This document shows, in pieces, positions 20,601 to 32,233 of a stretch of 64,000 nucleotides of DNA. The DNA comes from Auriscalpium vulgare (Eukaryota > Basidiomycota > Agaricomycetes > Russulales > Auriscalpiaceae), in NCBI GenBank assembly GCA_019915015.1, contig JAHBBC010000013.1, positions 1,178,001 through 1,242,000 on the forward strand. Reading direction: 5' to 3'. Below the pieces are notes generated by a model. That model was given only the letters and a program-made list of their open reading frames with translations, did not search any database and was not told the origin of the DNA. The translations under genes were made by a program, and so were the position numbers. Positions within the stretch are counted from its first letter, which is position 1. Each line of letters opens with the position of its first letter.

Positions 20601-23600
20601 GCCGTCGAACTGGAATGATCCGCGCGCACCCTCTCGCTCGTCTTGCAGCGAGTCGACGTCTTGCTGCGGCTCGTTTTGCGCCGTTCCACTCGTGCGCGCC
20701 GTCGTCGTGGCTTGCCCACGCGATCTGCTTGCGTGTGCCGCGCCCGGGACGCCGCCTCGAAAGCGAGCATCCGCGGTGTTGCCCTCGTCGACAGCCTGCG
20801 AGTCGATGGTGCGGGTCGACGGCCTCGTCCACGTTGGCGTGGCGGCGTGCAGAGTCGTTCAGCGCGACGGTAGGTCTTGAGCGCGGGCTGTTGGAGCTCT
20901 GTGCGTCCGAGCGCGCCGTCCTCGAGGACTCGGTGCCTCGCCCATGGACGCGCGTGTCCTGCGCAGACGTGCGTAGGATGCCTCGCCCATGGACGCGCGT
21001 GTCCTGCGCAGACGTGCGTAGGATGCCGCGCCCAGACTCCCTTGACCCGATGCCTGGCGACGCGTTGAAAGCGTGCGCCCGCGGTCGCGGTGTCTTCTCG
21101 AGAGTTGACTGCCTCGTCCACCGCATGAGAGTCGGTGGCCTCGTCCAGCGCGACGGCGGGCGGGTTGGGCCGTGAGTCGCGGACGCGGTGCGTTGGTAAA
21201 TTGGAGCCTCGTCCAGCAGCGTCGCGTGATCATGTGCTAGTGCTCGGCCGCTACGTTGCGGTTGAGCGTCGGCGTCATCCGTTGACGTGGCGCGCGTCCA
21301 CGACGATTGTCCTCAGGTGCGTCGACGTCCAGTGTTCCAGGCGTGGCGGGACGACGTCCACAGATCTGCCAGCATGGGCGTCCAGCGATGACGTGGTGCG
21401 ATACTGAAAGACAGATAGGTAAGTCAAAGACACGACAAAGAAAGTAGATACCCTCCGTACCTATGCGCGCAGCGCTTGGCGTCCATGCTCACTGTACAAT
21501 GCTCGGTGTGGCGAGGCGACGTCCAGGGGAACTGCAGGGGCGGCGTCCAGCGATGACGTGGCCCGAGACTGAAAGACAGATAGGTAAGTCAAAGACACGA
21601 GAAAGAAAGTAGACACATCCGTACCTATGCGCGCAGCGCCGCCTGGCGTCCATGTTCGCTGTAGCGCGGACGCACCGCTGCGGCGCGTCCAGCGGTCCGT
21701 AATGGCCACGACAACGCACATGCGCGCCGCGCCGCAGAGCGCCTCGTCCAAGGGTTTCGAGGAGCGCCGTCACTGGGTAGCTGCATGGCCTGCGAGGCGT
21801 CCAGCATGGTCGTGCGCGCCCGGCCAATCTTGAGAGCTTGGAGACGCGTCGACGTGTCGACGTCCAGGGGCGGCGTCCGCGCCCGGCGATGACGTGGCGC
21901 CCGGCTACCGTCTTGAAGACGAACAAGCCCGCGCGGCGCGTCCATGTGATTCTACACGCAGGGGGACATGTCCGGAGGGTGGATCAACACTGCGAGATGA
22001 ACCAGGTAAGTCAAATAGATAAGGAGAACGGTCGGAATCTACGTACATAGAGCTGCACGCGTCCGCGGGCGTCGTCCACGTGTCTCGACAAGCTGGAGCC
22101 TCGCCCAGGGAGGGAGGTCGCAGGCGCTGCGCGAGCCCCGCGCTGAGGGGTTGGAGTCGAGGCGTCGCTGCAGGCGCGGCGTTGACGGCCGCTGCGCATC
22201 CAGTGATGTTGTCTTGACGGCGCGGGTGACGCAGCATGCACAGCGGCGTGCAGTCGATCTTGCAGGGCGAGATGGCGCGTCCAGAGCGTCGCCTGGGCGA
22301 CGCAGGCATGGTTGAGTACACTAGAGTAGGTAAGTCTAAGAAATCAAAACAAAGTGGAGCAGGTACGTACATTCGCGCAGCGCGCTCGCACAGCGGCGGG
22401 CAGCGTGTCGATTTCCCGGCGTTGAGGGCATTCCCGGCGCCAGGGGAAGTCGACAAGTTGGAGCCTAGGCCAGGGAGGCCGCAGGCGCCGAGGGCTTGAA
22501 GTCGAGCCCGACGTCGCTGCAGGCGCGTCCAGCGACGTTGTCTTGACGATAAGCGGGTCAACCGGCATGTGCGGCGGCGTCCAGGCCGTCTGGTAGGGCG
22601 GGATGGCGCGTCCAGAGCGTCGCCTGGGCGAGAACGCACGCATGGCTATGTACACTAGAAAACGAGAGTAGGTAAGTCTAAGAAATCAAAGACAAAGTCG
22701 AAAAGGTACGTACACTGGCAGTCGCGCAGCGCGCTCGCACAGCGGCTGGCGACGTGTCGAGTGCCCGCAGGTGAGGCCATTCCTGTCGCCATGGGAAGTT
22801 GCAGCGCGCTCGTCCAGCGCCCTTGAGATCATGCGCCTCGTCCACTGTTGTAAGTTTGAGGGTGTCGTCCACGGCCGCAACAGCTGTGGCCGCGAGTCGC
22901 TGCTGCGGGAGAAAGCGGCCGGCGCTGAGGGAAGGAGCACACCGACGGGCGGTTTGCGTTTCTTGGGGCCGTAGAGCGCACGCGGCGGCCTGAGCCCTCG
23001 TTCAGGGAAGACGGTGGGTCCGGCGTGGCATGGGCTTCCCGCGATGCGGGGCTGGCGCTCGGCCGCCACGATTGCCTTGAGGTTGAAGCGTCGGCGTCGG
23101 CGTCCATTGACGTGGCCGTGGCGCGCGGTGTGCACGACGGCGTACAGCTTGCTCCGCGCAGCGGGATGCCGCCCAAGGAAGCTACCAGCACGGCGCTGGC
23201 CGCCGCTGCGCGTCCGGAAGTGACGCCGACATGATGGTCTTGACGGCGTGCGGGCGATCAAGTACACGGGGCGCGTCCAGGTGATCCGACGGGGCGGGGT
23301 GGCGCGTCCAGATACTGTGAGATAAAGTAGGTTAGTCAAAGAAGACAGACAGCCAACGAGTACGTACATCCCGCGCTCGCAGTTCAGCTTGTTGGGCGTG
23401 GCGGGACCACGCTGGCCGCCGCCGCGCGTCTAGCAGACGTCGTGCGGGCGCGGGGCGCGTCCAGGGACTGAGGTGAAGTAGGTTAGTCACGAAGTTAAAC
23501 AAACATTAAACAAGTACGTACATACCGCGCAGCGCGCTCGCAATGAGGAGTTGCAGCGAGAGCGCCTCGCTGTCCAGTGTTGACGGTGCGCAGAGAGCGC

Positions 23601-24444
23601 CGCAACGCAGCGCGGGAGTCGATGCGTGCGCGCAGCGGCTCGTCCAGGTGTTGAGCGGCTTCGCCACTGCACGGCGAGGTGTCCAGCGAGGCACGTTGAT
23701 CGTGCGGCGCGCATGCAACTCTCTTGATAATCTTGAGACAATCCGGCCCATCCAGGTGCAAGCCGCGAGTCGCAGCGCCTCGTCCAGGACTGCGTGGCGC
23801 GTCCGTTCGAGTTGAGCGTGTTGGGTGGCGGCGGCACCGCCTGCATGTACGCTGATAGCAGCGAGATGGGTATCTCCGCAGGCGTTGCAGGTGTCCGGGG
23901 AGACTGCAGGCGAAGGACTGGGGGCCGTCGCTGCGCACGGCCTTCACGATGCCAGTTCTGGCGTCTAGCGTGGCGAGCGGCGGTGTCATCGAGGGCAACG
24001 GGTGCGGATCCTTGAGACATGTCAACAAACGAAGCAGGACATTTCAGCGATGAGAACGTACCGTGCAGATCGTCGATCTCGTCTCACTGAGCTTGAGACA
24101 GTCTTCCTGGGCCGTCGCGAACGCGGCTGCTGATGTCACTAAACTGCGCAGCGACGACGTCAGTTGAAAACGGCGAAGGCGACTGAATAAAGACGACGTA
24201 CCGTGCGGCCTAGACAGCGGCGACGCAGGGCGTGTCGACACGACGCAGCACGCACGGGGGCGGTACGAGGCGCGGGCGCATTCTTGAGGCGAGCGCGGTC
24301 GGGCGTGTCCACGTTGAGTTGTTGAAGGAGGGTTGCAGCGCGCACACAGCAAGGCGACAAGCCAGGCGCAGATCGCGGAGGGAGCGACAGACTCTGGCGT
24401 CAAAGTCAGTGATGTGATCGAAAGGGGAAATTGACGCGCTTACC
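20601..24444 (-). other. Exon-repeat array with ten similar introns, product unrecognised
   Basis: The minus strand shows repeated, well-formed fungal introns of 50-59 nt: 24394-24443, ~24144-24201, 24011-24061, 23468-23521, 23315-23367, 22655-22713, 22321-22370, 21990-22046, 21569-21624 and 21404-21460. Most have donor GTACGTAC or GTACGG, branch site GACTTACC or GACTAACC and acceptor CAG or TAG. The exons between (~80-600 nt) are GC-rich; several end in GAGCGCGCTGCGCG and begin with or contain CTGGACGCGCC. The word (C/G)TGGACGAGGC, which in one frame reads LDEA or VDEA, recurs many times. In the exon 23522-24010 one frame reads LERTRHAVLDEALRLAACTW and looks coding, but no single frame stays open through all exons. 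It may be a protein gene built by exon duplication and now decaying, or a spliced non-coding RNA. I do not recognise it. Confidence 0.5.
20934..21023. repeat. 45 bp perfect tandem duplication
   Basis: The unit TGCCTCGCCCATGGACGCGC... to GTGCGTAGGA occurs twice in a row with no difference, followed by a partial third start. It keeps a reading frame (15 codons), and lies at the 3' end of the exon-repeat array. Confidence 0.9.
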
Positions 24445-26784
24445 TCCGAACAGCCACCATGCGCTCGAGCATGTGACCAAGTGAGTACAACCGCATGCGC
24501 ATTGTTTCTGGCGGCTGACGATCGCGGGCGCATTCCCGTTCTGCGCAGGAGGCCCAAATTTCACCGCGTGGACGAGGAGCAATTGTGTGCAGACGGACGC
24601 GTCGCGTCGTCTCGTCCGACTCGCGGACGAGCACCTCCGACTCCAGTGCACTGACGCGACGCGACGACGCGTCTCACGCCATGCAAGTGGCTGCAGTACT
24701 GCAGCGCGAGCTTAGTACGTTGTTCTCAAATACTAGAAATTTTTCTTACCTGCCTCTCTTGCTGCAGATGCAATGGCGCGCCGCCCATGCTCCGAGTCGT
24801 CAAGACGCCTGTTCTGAACTGTACGAGTCTGTAAGCATGTGCTGGGTAAATCACAAGCGAGGCACTCACAGCTCAGGCAATAGTCGAGGACGTGGATGCC
24901 GGGCGAGGATCGAGACGGCCGTTGGAGGGGAGCGCACGGACAACATCGTCGAAGGCGGGTGGCGGACCCGGACCAAGAGGAGTAGGGGGATGCCTGGGCA
25001 GACCGGTCAGACGCTCCGCGCGCCGAGGGTTTTGTTGTCGGAGGAGAGGTGCCGCGCCAGAGAGCGGGACAGAGGACGAGGTGATTTTTTCTCTCCCGTA
25101 AATTTCGGTGAACGCTAACCGCTGTCATTCAGGGTCACCGTTCGGCAGATGTGAGCGAGCTCCCGGGAAGCGGGTTGCTCGTGCATGGACGCGCCTACGG
25201 TACGTGCACGAACGCTTCCACAGCTGGACGAGTCTAGCTCACGACGGATGTGCGTCCCAGGAAGGCAGCGGCGCAGCGGCGCGGTCATATCCAGGAGGCG
25301 ACGGGTGCGATCGGGCTCTGCGGACACAGGTCATGCCCTCGTTATTCGGCTAGACTCGTGGCCACCGATCGGAAATGGCCTCGCCGCGCGCAATTTGCCT
25401 TGGCCAATTTCACTGCCCGAAAATTACGGTGAACGCGTAGCGGAGAGTTCTCCACGGTCATAATTCGCCAAGCCTCAGCGGGCTCCCGACGACCGGTTAC
25501 TGAAACACGGCGGCGCATTCTGGCAGGCGAGCGAGGTTGACATTCCCGCTGATGTCATGGTGAGTTACCGTCTTGTCGGCGCATCAGAGAACATACTCAC
25601 CGCGAGATGGTCTGGACTTGGGCTTGGTGCGTCTGGGGACAGCCATAGCGACAATGAGGGTGAATTGTGGACGAGCTTACCCTCATTAAATATGTTTCAC
25701 CTGTAGCTCGAGCGGCGCGCCGGTCTCTGCCTTTGCAAACGGGCAAGTCAGATCTCAGATTGGCACATTAGCATGGTCCATTTGCCGGCGCCATCAAATT
25801 ACGACCCTGCTTCGACGACCCTGAGTTGATCTGTCAGCATGTGAGTTACATATGAGTTCCCATCCTAAGTATGTGCAATGGCAAGGGCTCGGAGCTGTGA
25901 GACTATCCTGCCACAAATTCTGAGCTCTCAACGACTAGCTGAAGTCTAACCAGTCCACGCAATATCCCTATTTACTGTGTGAGTGTAAATTGATGGCATG
26001 GAGATGGCCCGGCAGAAGATTTCGCGTATTTGACAAGCGGCCATGGAAGAAGGCCCGACCGGCTAGAACATGTCTCACCGGGCGCGGCCGCCGACTGGCC
26101 GCCGTCACTCGACAGTAGCCGCCGTCAGGTTTCTCCGTTTGCAGCAAATTCGCTGGTCCGTGCGCATGTCCCTGCAGGTATAAAAGCTCACAGAGTTTGA
26201 GGTGCACCACCATCTGCTCTTCAGACTCCCATCCTCCTCCATGATCGCCTCCGCCGCTCATCTCGACTCTCGCCCTCACTCACCGTCCCATTGTCGTGAT
26301 GACCCCGTTATGTCCCCGACATATACTTTTATTGTCCATATTGTAGTCTTCTACTGCTATGATCATTGCCTTAGGACAGTCTCGAGTGTGTCGCCAGCGT
26401 GCCGTGCAAGTTGTGTGGGCTTCGGTCACCGACTCGGGTGCGGTCTTCGCGCTAGAAGTCTGCGATGGTGCCCTCGCTCTGAGCAGTCTGACCATAAGTG
26501 CATGGTCACTGAATAGGGAGAACTGGTGCTCACAGGACGACGCCGGGGGACGGATCGCATTTTGAAGTGCGGGTGCGCGCAGAGTCGCGGCACAGGGTAC
26601 ATATCGAGGCTAAATAGTCTTAAGTGGTACAGCGTAGATAGTGAATATGAACCGCGTATGCTCTCAGGAAATTTGATCTGATTTGCGCCCGTCTTGCGTG
26701 TGATTCATTGAGGGCTTTGACGGCGAACTGGGCGGGCTGTGCGTGAGTGAAGGGGGCTTGTCGACTTGTAGGGCATCCAGCGTG
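24445..26784. other. Stretch without a recognised gene
   Basis: A plausible plus-strand exon with VAAVLQRELS and an intron (GTACGTTG ~24716, CTGCAG ~24770) is visible but leads nowhere recognisable. Two segments at ~25086-25190 and ~25395-25500 resemble each other (AATT-CGGTGAACGC ... CTCCCG). No domain or complete gene can be supported. Confidence 0.4.
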
Positions 26785-27340
26785 CATCGCGAGACATCTT
26801 TCGGGCATCGCAGGTGAGCATGTTTCGGGTTGGACGCATTGCGAGACATCTTTGCGGTCGTAGGTGAGCATGTGGGTTGATGCGGTGACAATGAACGAAA
26901 ATGAAGCACCTGCGTGAGTGGCGACACAGAGAGGTCGCGGCCGTCGAGGAAGCGCTGCAGCGCGGAAAGTGTCGATGGCGCCTGCGGGAACGTCGACGCC
27001 GTGATTGCGTGTCGTCTCGAGCAGCTCGAGTGTGGACGGATGTATGTTGCGCGCGGATCCTAAGCACAGCACGATGCCGCGGACGGCCATCGAGCATGGC
27101 TCAGCATGCGCCGCAGTGGGCGCAGCGACAATGGCACCTGCGGGCAACGTTGACGCCGTGTTTGCGTACGGTCTTGAGCAGCTCGAGTGTGGATGTCTGT
27201 GGGATCTCACAATTGAATTGTGTTGCGCGCGAGGACATAAGCACAGCACGGTGAAATCAGAGGTCGCGGGCGGCCGTCCGGAGCAAGCACTGCAGCGGGA
27301 ACGTCGACGCTCGACTGTCGATGTATGTATGATTTTTGAA
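26785..27340. repeat. Two sets of imperfect tandem repeats
   Basis: First set: GCGAGACATCTTTCGGGCAT... and GCGAGACATCTTTGCGGTCG... with GGTGAGCATGT after each, ~65 bp units at 26785-26880. Second set: units of ~170-190 bp at 26931-27340 sharing GCACCTGCGGGAACGTCGACG-type sequence, GAGCAGCTCGAGTGTGGA and TAAGCACAGCACG. No coding role seen. Confidence 0.65.
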
Positions 27341-27432
27341 TCGAGTTGACCTCCGCATGGGCGAGGCCGACTGCTGCTGGTCGGGATACTGTAGCGACTT
27401 GCAGACTGGCTGAACCCCAGACAAACTGCACT

Positions 27433-28571
27433 ACGGACATGGGACTATGCTCATTATCAATATTACGAATAATGTACACGATCGTGATGAGAGCCCGCTC
27501 ATCCTCGTACCCGCTCCGACTATCTCCCCCTCGTTCGCTCCTCCCGGCCCTCCCATCACGCTCCCTAACCTGCCCCGACTGACCCTGCACCTGCTGCGTG
27601 CCCTGCGGCTGCTTGGTGAACAGCCCACGCTGGCGCTGCGCCTCGACGGCGGCCTCGCGGATGCGCATCTCCTCCTTCGACGGGCGGCGCGTCTCCTCGC
27701 CGTCGCCGGCGCTGCCCTCGTCCGACCACGAGTTGTCCTCGTCGGTGTCCGTCGTCGTCTCGTACTCGGAGGAGCTGTGGCGGGCGAGGACGATGCCGCG
27801 TCGCGCGGCGGGCTCGCCGGGCTTCGGCGGCGGCGGCACGACGTCCTTCGCTGGGCGCGCGGACTCCGCTGCCGTCATGGCCTCGACCTGCTCCGCGCCG
27901 CTCGCCGACTTGCGCTGCACGAGCTTGCCGTTCGGGCGATGCATGCCGGGGCGCACCGGGGGCTTCTGTGCGCTCTCCTTGACCTTGCGGCCCCTGCTCG
28001 TCGCGGGCCCCTCGCGCGTCGAGGAGGTGTTGCTGGCCTTGGTTTGGTTGGACGCGACGCTGCTAAGGTGCACGTCGGACGGCGTATTGCCTGTGCTATC
28101 GGACGTCTGCGACGGCGAGCCACGGTCCTGCGAGTCGCGGTCGCGTTCAGGGGACGGTGACCGGTCCTGCAGGAGGAAAAAGCGCTGCGGCTTGCCGGCA
28201 CGGGCGCCGGCGTCGTCGGCCCGGCGCACCAGGAGGGACGCCGCAGGCGCCGGGGCGGTCAGACGTGATATCGGCAGGGGCGCGGGGTCGCGGGCGGCGA
28301 GCGACAGGCGCGGCGGGGGCAGCAGGTGCTGGCCCGTGGGGGGCAGCGCGGGCGCGACGAGGGGCGTCGTCGTCGGCGGCGTGGGATGCGGCGTCGGGTT
28401 CACGAGAACGACGCGCGGGTTCGACGCCGAGGGCGGGGTCGAGGGCGGCGGCAGCAGGACGCTGGGGAGGGGCGCGGCGACGAAGGGGGTAGAGGCGGCG
28501 GGCTGGGTCGCGACGGCGGGCGGGGGCGATGCGGACGAGGTCGTCGTGCGGTGTGCAATGTCGATGGTGGC
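27433..28571 (-). pseudogene. Fragment of a host gene, DUF3295-like Ser/Pro-rich protein
   Basis: An open frame runs from an exon-like boundary at 28571 (preceded by TTTACAG) to ~27433. It is very rich in Pro, Ser and Ala, then shows PQRFFLLQDRSPSPERD, VVPPPPKPGEPAARRGIVL, HSSSEYETTTDTDEDNSWSD and EEMRIREAAVEAQRQRGLFT. The last motifs resemble the C-terminal region of fungal DUF3295 proteins, some of which have an AreA-type GATA-like N-terminal domain; this is from memory and not certain. The N-terminal domain is absent, and similarity ends after FTKQP. The right boundary coincides with the edge of the copy E duplication at 28584, so the piece was probably carried or joined there by recombination. 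Confidence 0.45.
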
Positions 28572-28652
28572 CTGTAAAGCTTTCGAGCGATACATCGTAG
28601 AGGGCGCAAGAGACGACTGCACCTTCGAGTGTAGCAAAGTGCTTGCGCCGCA

Positions 28653-29749
28653 TCAAATCCAGTCGACGTGTTGAGGGTCCTGCCAGCTGCAGATCAGCAC
28701 ATGCACTCTGCGACCACGGGCAAACGCACCTGGAAGGCATAAGGCGTTTTATAGCTCGCAAAATCGACACCTTTGCCACGACACATGGCTCCCAACGCGG
28801 CTTGCACATGCCGTTCGACATAGCACGTCACAGTGACGAGCTGTAGCTCCGGCAGCGCGCGAAGGGGATCGACCGCGAGCTCCGCGCTCGCGCCCGGCGG
28901 CGCGTCCCCCCATGCGTGGTAGCCAACGTGCCGCAGTGACGTAGGCAGCGTGAAGAGTCGCCCGGGCAACCCGTACACGACGAGGGTCTTGAGCTGGGTG
29001 AGCTGATTCAGGAGTTTCTGCGGCGGAAAGTCGCCCCCGATCTGCAGCGATTGAAGCTGCGGGAGGATGCCCGCGGAAGTGAGGTGTCGGCTCAGCGTGC
29101 TTGTCCAGCTTGGGCGGACCAGGCAGAGATAGCGGAGCGCGGGGAGGGGCTGCGAATGCGAGAGGCATCGATGCGCGTTGCCTGCGGATATTTCGAGGGC
29201 CTCGATTGTGGGAGGAAGCGCAGCTATAGAGGATGTATCATCCACTACAACTATGCGCACACTCGAGCACATGGTCACAACGCTGTGGATGGACTCCAAG
29301 TTGTCATTACCGGAGAATTTGAGAACCGCAGGGCTCAGCGGAATGGACCGCGGGTGTCCTTCGAGAACGGCACTCAAGGGCTTGTCGTAAGCGTTCCAGT
29401 TCACAAACGATATGACATTGATGTGTCGGCAGAGCTCCAGCAATTGGAGCCAGAGGTCGCGGAAGCTGGATTCTGCCTGGTTGTATTCACAGATCGCAAT
29501 GTGACGGACATGCGGAACGAGTTGGGGGCAGGTGCGGAGGGTACGGAGCAGGAGCGAGATATTGCCACGGTCTTGCAAAGACGTGCATCGGATGCGGCGG
29601 AGGAGGAGGCGCTGAGCGGTGAGAGTCCACGCGCGGCAGACAAGCGCGCATGCGCGGAGGGTGGTATAGTCGATGGATGTGTGTTGAAATGACCGAAATA
29701 CCCATTCTATGATGAGGATCTGGACATCGAGAGGGACTTCCGTCGCCAT
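28653..29749 (-). CDS. Type 1 F-box/LRR protein, copy E
   Basis: Exons 28730-29749 (ATG at 29749, MATEVPLDVQILIIEWVF) and 28653-28679 (DPQHVDWI), 348 aa; last intron 28680-28729, GTGCGT..GGCAG. Residues 1-55 carry the F-box, the rest is leucine-rich as in copy D. Differences from copy D are nine substitutions (for example Ala for Thr at residue 2, Cys for Arg in VTCYVE), with no frameshift or stop, so both copies may be functional. Nothing distinguishes its role from copy D; dosage or early divergence are possible outcomes. Confidence 0.85.
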
Positions 29750-29989
29750 GAGTGTGGTTTGACTGGGTCGCAAGCTAGAAGATTAATCGGCGATTGCGGC
29801 CTTCTTTGAACCTAGATAACCGACGGTGAGCATCAACGACCATGTAGAATGAAACGGCCTACGCACCGGATAAATTAGGAGTCCTACACTCCTCCGAGTC
29901 CTCGCTGTTTCTCCCACTTGCGCACCAACACTACTGTCGGCGTGATTCCCGAGGCTCCGGACAAACGAGCTGCTAAATAGAATATGTCA

Positions 29990-30050
29990 ATAAGACGGTC
30001 AAGCTATTGAGAATCAGAGCACTGACCGAAGAGCGGGAGGTTGTAGAGTG
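29990..30050 (-). promoter_or_regulatory. Conserved type 1 F-box upstream block (copy E)
   Basis: GGTCAAGCTATTGAGAATCAG and CACTGACCGAAGAGCGGG, same position as in copy D. Confidence 0.45.
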
Positions 30051-30204
30051 CGACGCCGATGCTGGCGTGCAAGGACAGCTCGGAGGAGTTCAAGTTCGCA
30101 CGCGCTGCGGCCGGTCCAGGCCATCTCGCGGCCCGGTCGCTGGTCCGATCTCATCATTCAAGTTCTTCACCGTAACTGTCCGTCTCCCGTCCTGCATGGT
30201 CATC

Positions 30205-32233
30205 ATGCATCGATCGGTCTGTGAGCTTTCTCACCTGCATTGCTGAAGCTACCCATTCAAATGGAAGCCTGGAACACCAGATCGGCTTTGCCCGCCGCCT
30301 GTTGCGCCTGCGTTGAACTCGAACGTAGAGCACGTTGCAGGGATTTACTGGCTCTATCGACCGCGTTTGCAGAAAGTACGCTGTTGGATCTAGTCGGGTG
30401 GGCATCCATTTCCGGTGCATCCAACCTCTCTAGCTGACACGTTCCGAGTTCGCTACAAGACGACCCTGGTGACCATACAACCCGCAGATCGCTTGACTAC
30501 AGCTGCCGCGGAACGGGCAGGAAACGGAGGACACATGCACGGTACGAGCTCTAGGCCATGGTGAGTATGTACCTGCATCTCAGAATCTTGCCTGGACGTC
30601 CAAGGTCCAGTCTCCTGGCAGTGTCTCTCTCCAAGTCGTACATGATGCACCCTGCGCTCTTGGCACCACTGTCGTCTTGTCCGCGCCTCAACGCCCTCAT
30701 CTGACCTCCCGGCCATGACTCTTATTTTGCCAATGTAATCGCGCGCGCCAACAACCGCTCATCGCTCGCACATCTCCCGCATCTCTCATCCCTCACCACT
30801 CTATCATGTCGTCGACAACGATTGCGCCCGCGTGCTCTCGCTCCGAACGTCTGCGACTATTTGCAGCCAGAACAAAAAAGAACAATAGCGAATAGACTAC
30901 TCTGCAACATCGCGCCAATTCTGCTGTACCCGGGTCCGACTGAAAGCGCTCCACTCACGGTCAGATACAACCGTTCTTGGGATAACGGTGTCGACGGAGT
31001 GAGGCAAGGAAGGCCGCATACAGGCGGTATATCCGGTCCGATGAAACTGGTGAGCACCTCCTGGTTTTCTACGAGTAGCAGACCTGCTCTAACAACGTTC
31101 CACCAGTCCACACCCGACTTCCGGAACACCGACCAACGCCGAAGGCTGTCGCGGCTTCCCCCCTTTCCTCTCTTTCTCCGCCACCTGCACCGCGCCGGGT
31201 CGCCAAGAGGTGAGCTTCTGCATCGCTTCCTGCCTTGCACATAAGCACTGAGCGCCATCTTTCAGAGCATTCCGCGCTGTGGCAGTTCTACTAACATCTT
31301 TGGTTGCTGTGGGTGTACATGGCGCCCCGCGCTCGTGTTTATAAAACATTTTTCACGCATGCTATCCACCTCAGTAAATCATGATCATTTGCTTTTACAA
31401 TCGCTCCTGGGGTACACATTGCAGCAATTGCATGGACAGGGCAACGCTGCGTACTTATACAGGGCTCACCGGGCGCCCCTCAACGTCAACCGCCGGGCCC
31501 CCTCGTCGCCAGTTCCAAATCTCCGATGCCATATCCGGTGGGCAAACGCGCTGACCACGACACCCATTGACGTCTAGCCCCTCAGCGCATGTCCAACGCG
31601 TGCGTTTCGTCGCCGCATCCTCCAATGTGCCGTCTTCGGTCCGTAGACAGACCGTCCATGGGGTAACAGCGAGTACAGTGTCGCCTAGGGCGCCAGACAA
31701 TCACGTTGACTTGCTGAGGCTCTTGATCCTCAGGCCTTCCGGTACGTTTAGCTGGATCGCAACGCGCCCGATGGGGGTTGCGCCAGGAAGCGGCGCGCGG
31801 ATGCGGTTTTGCATGAGGCGCGGACGGCTCGTTGTCAGTGCACTGACGGGCCTCCGCGGAGTGTCTGGAGGTCACGGTGCGTGGCGCTATGAGAGCGGCG
31901 TCGGCCCAGTGGCTACCAAGCGCGAAAGGAAGGTCCTGGAGGCGGGGTCCCCTGATGGAGGGCTTCAAAATTTTCTGCCGGAAAGGCGGCAGCGACCCGA
32001 AGGTCCGTGCGGCTGGTAATTCCTCTGCGTATATGGCCGGGTTGACTGAACTAAGGATGATGATATAAACAGCGGCGAGGAGATCTGGGAGGTGCACATG
32101 ATGGGATGAGGCAAATGTGGGATGTACGGTGTCGATAATGCCCTGAAAATCCATTTTTGTTCTGCGCGATAATAACGCAGGGGGTGCGAAACCGCTGCAC
32201 TGTCGAGTTTATTGGGAGGGTGCTTGCCTGGAT
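30205..32233. repeat. Stretch without a recognised gene; one recurring block
   Basis: Block 30985-31065 (GTGTCGACGGAGTGAGGCAAG ... AAACTGGTGAGCACC) belongs to the family seen at 14.7, 39.7 and 43.4 kb. Minus-strand open frames at ~31455-32150 (for example LGDTVLAVTPWTVCLRTED) may be remains of a host gene but match nothing I know. Confidence 0.4.

Larger units (their letters stand above)
28584..30204. repeat. Recent segmental duplication, right copy
   Basis: Mirror entry of 18275-19902, ~10.3 kb apart, direct orientation. It holds F-box copy E with its upstream block. The left edge abuts a host gene fragment. Confidence 0.92.

Noticed and set aside
20341..23369. Several 180-260 residue Arg/Ala/Pro-rich ORFs on the minus strand
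   Set aside because: In such GC-rich DNA all frames stay open by chance; they run through canonical introns and have no domain.
27447..28674. Plus-strand ORFs of 237 and 358 codons opposite the Ser/Pro-rich fragment
   Set aside because: They are antisense shadows; the minus frame carries the recognisable motifs.
31965..32233. Long C-terminal extension of F-box copy F if unspliced
   Set aside because: The extra residues resemble nothing in the paralogues, and a canonical intron gives the shared DWI tail.
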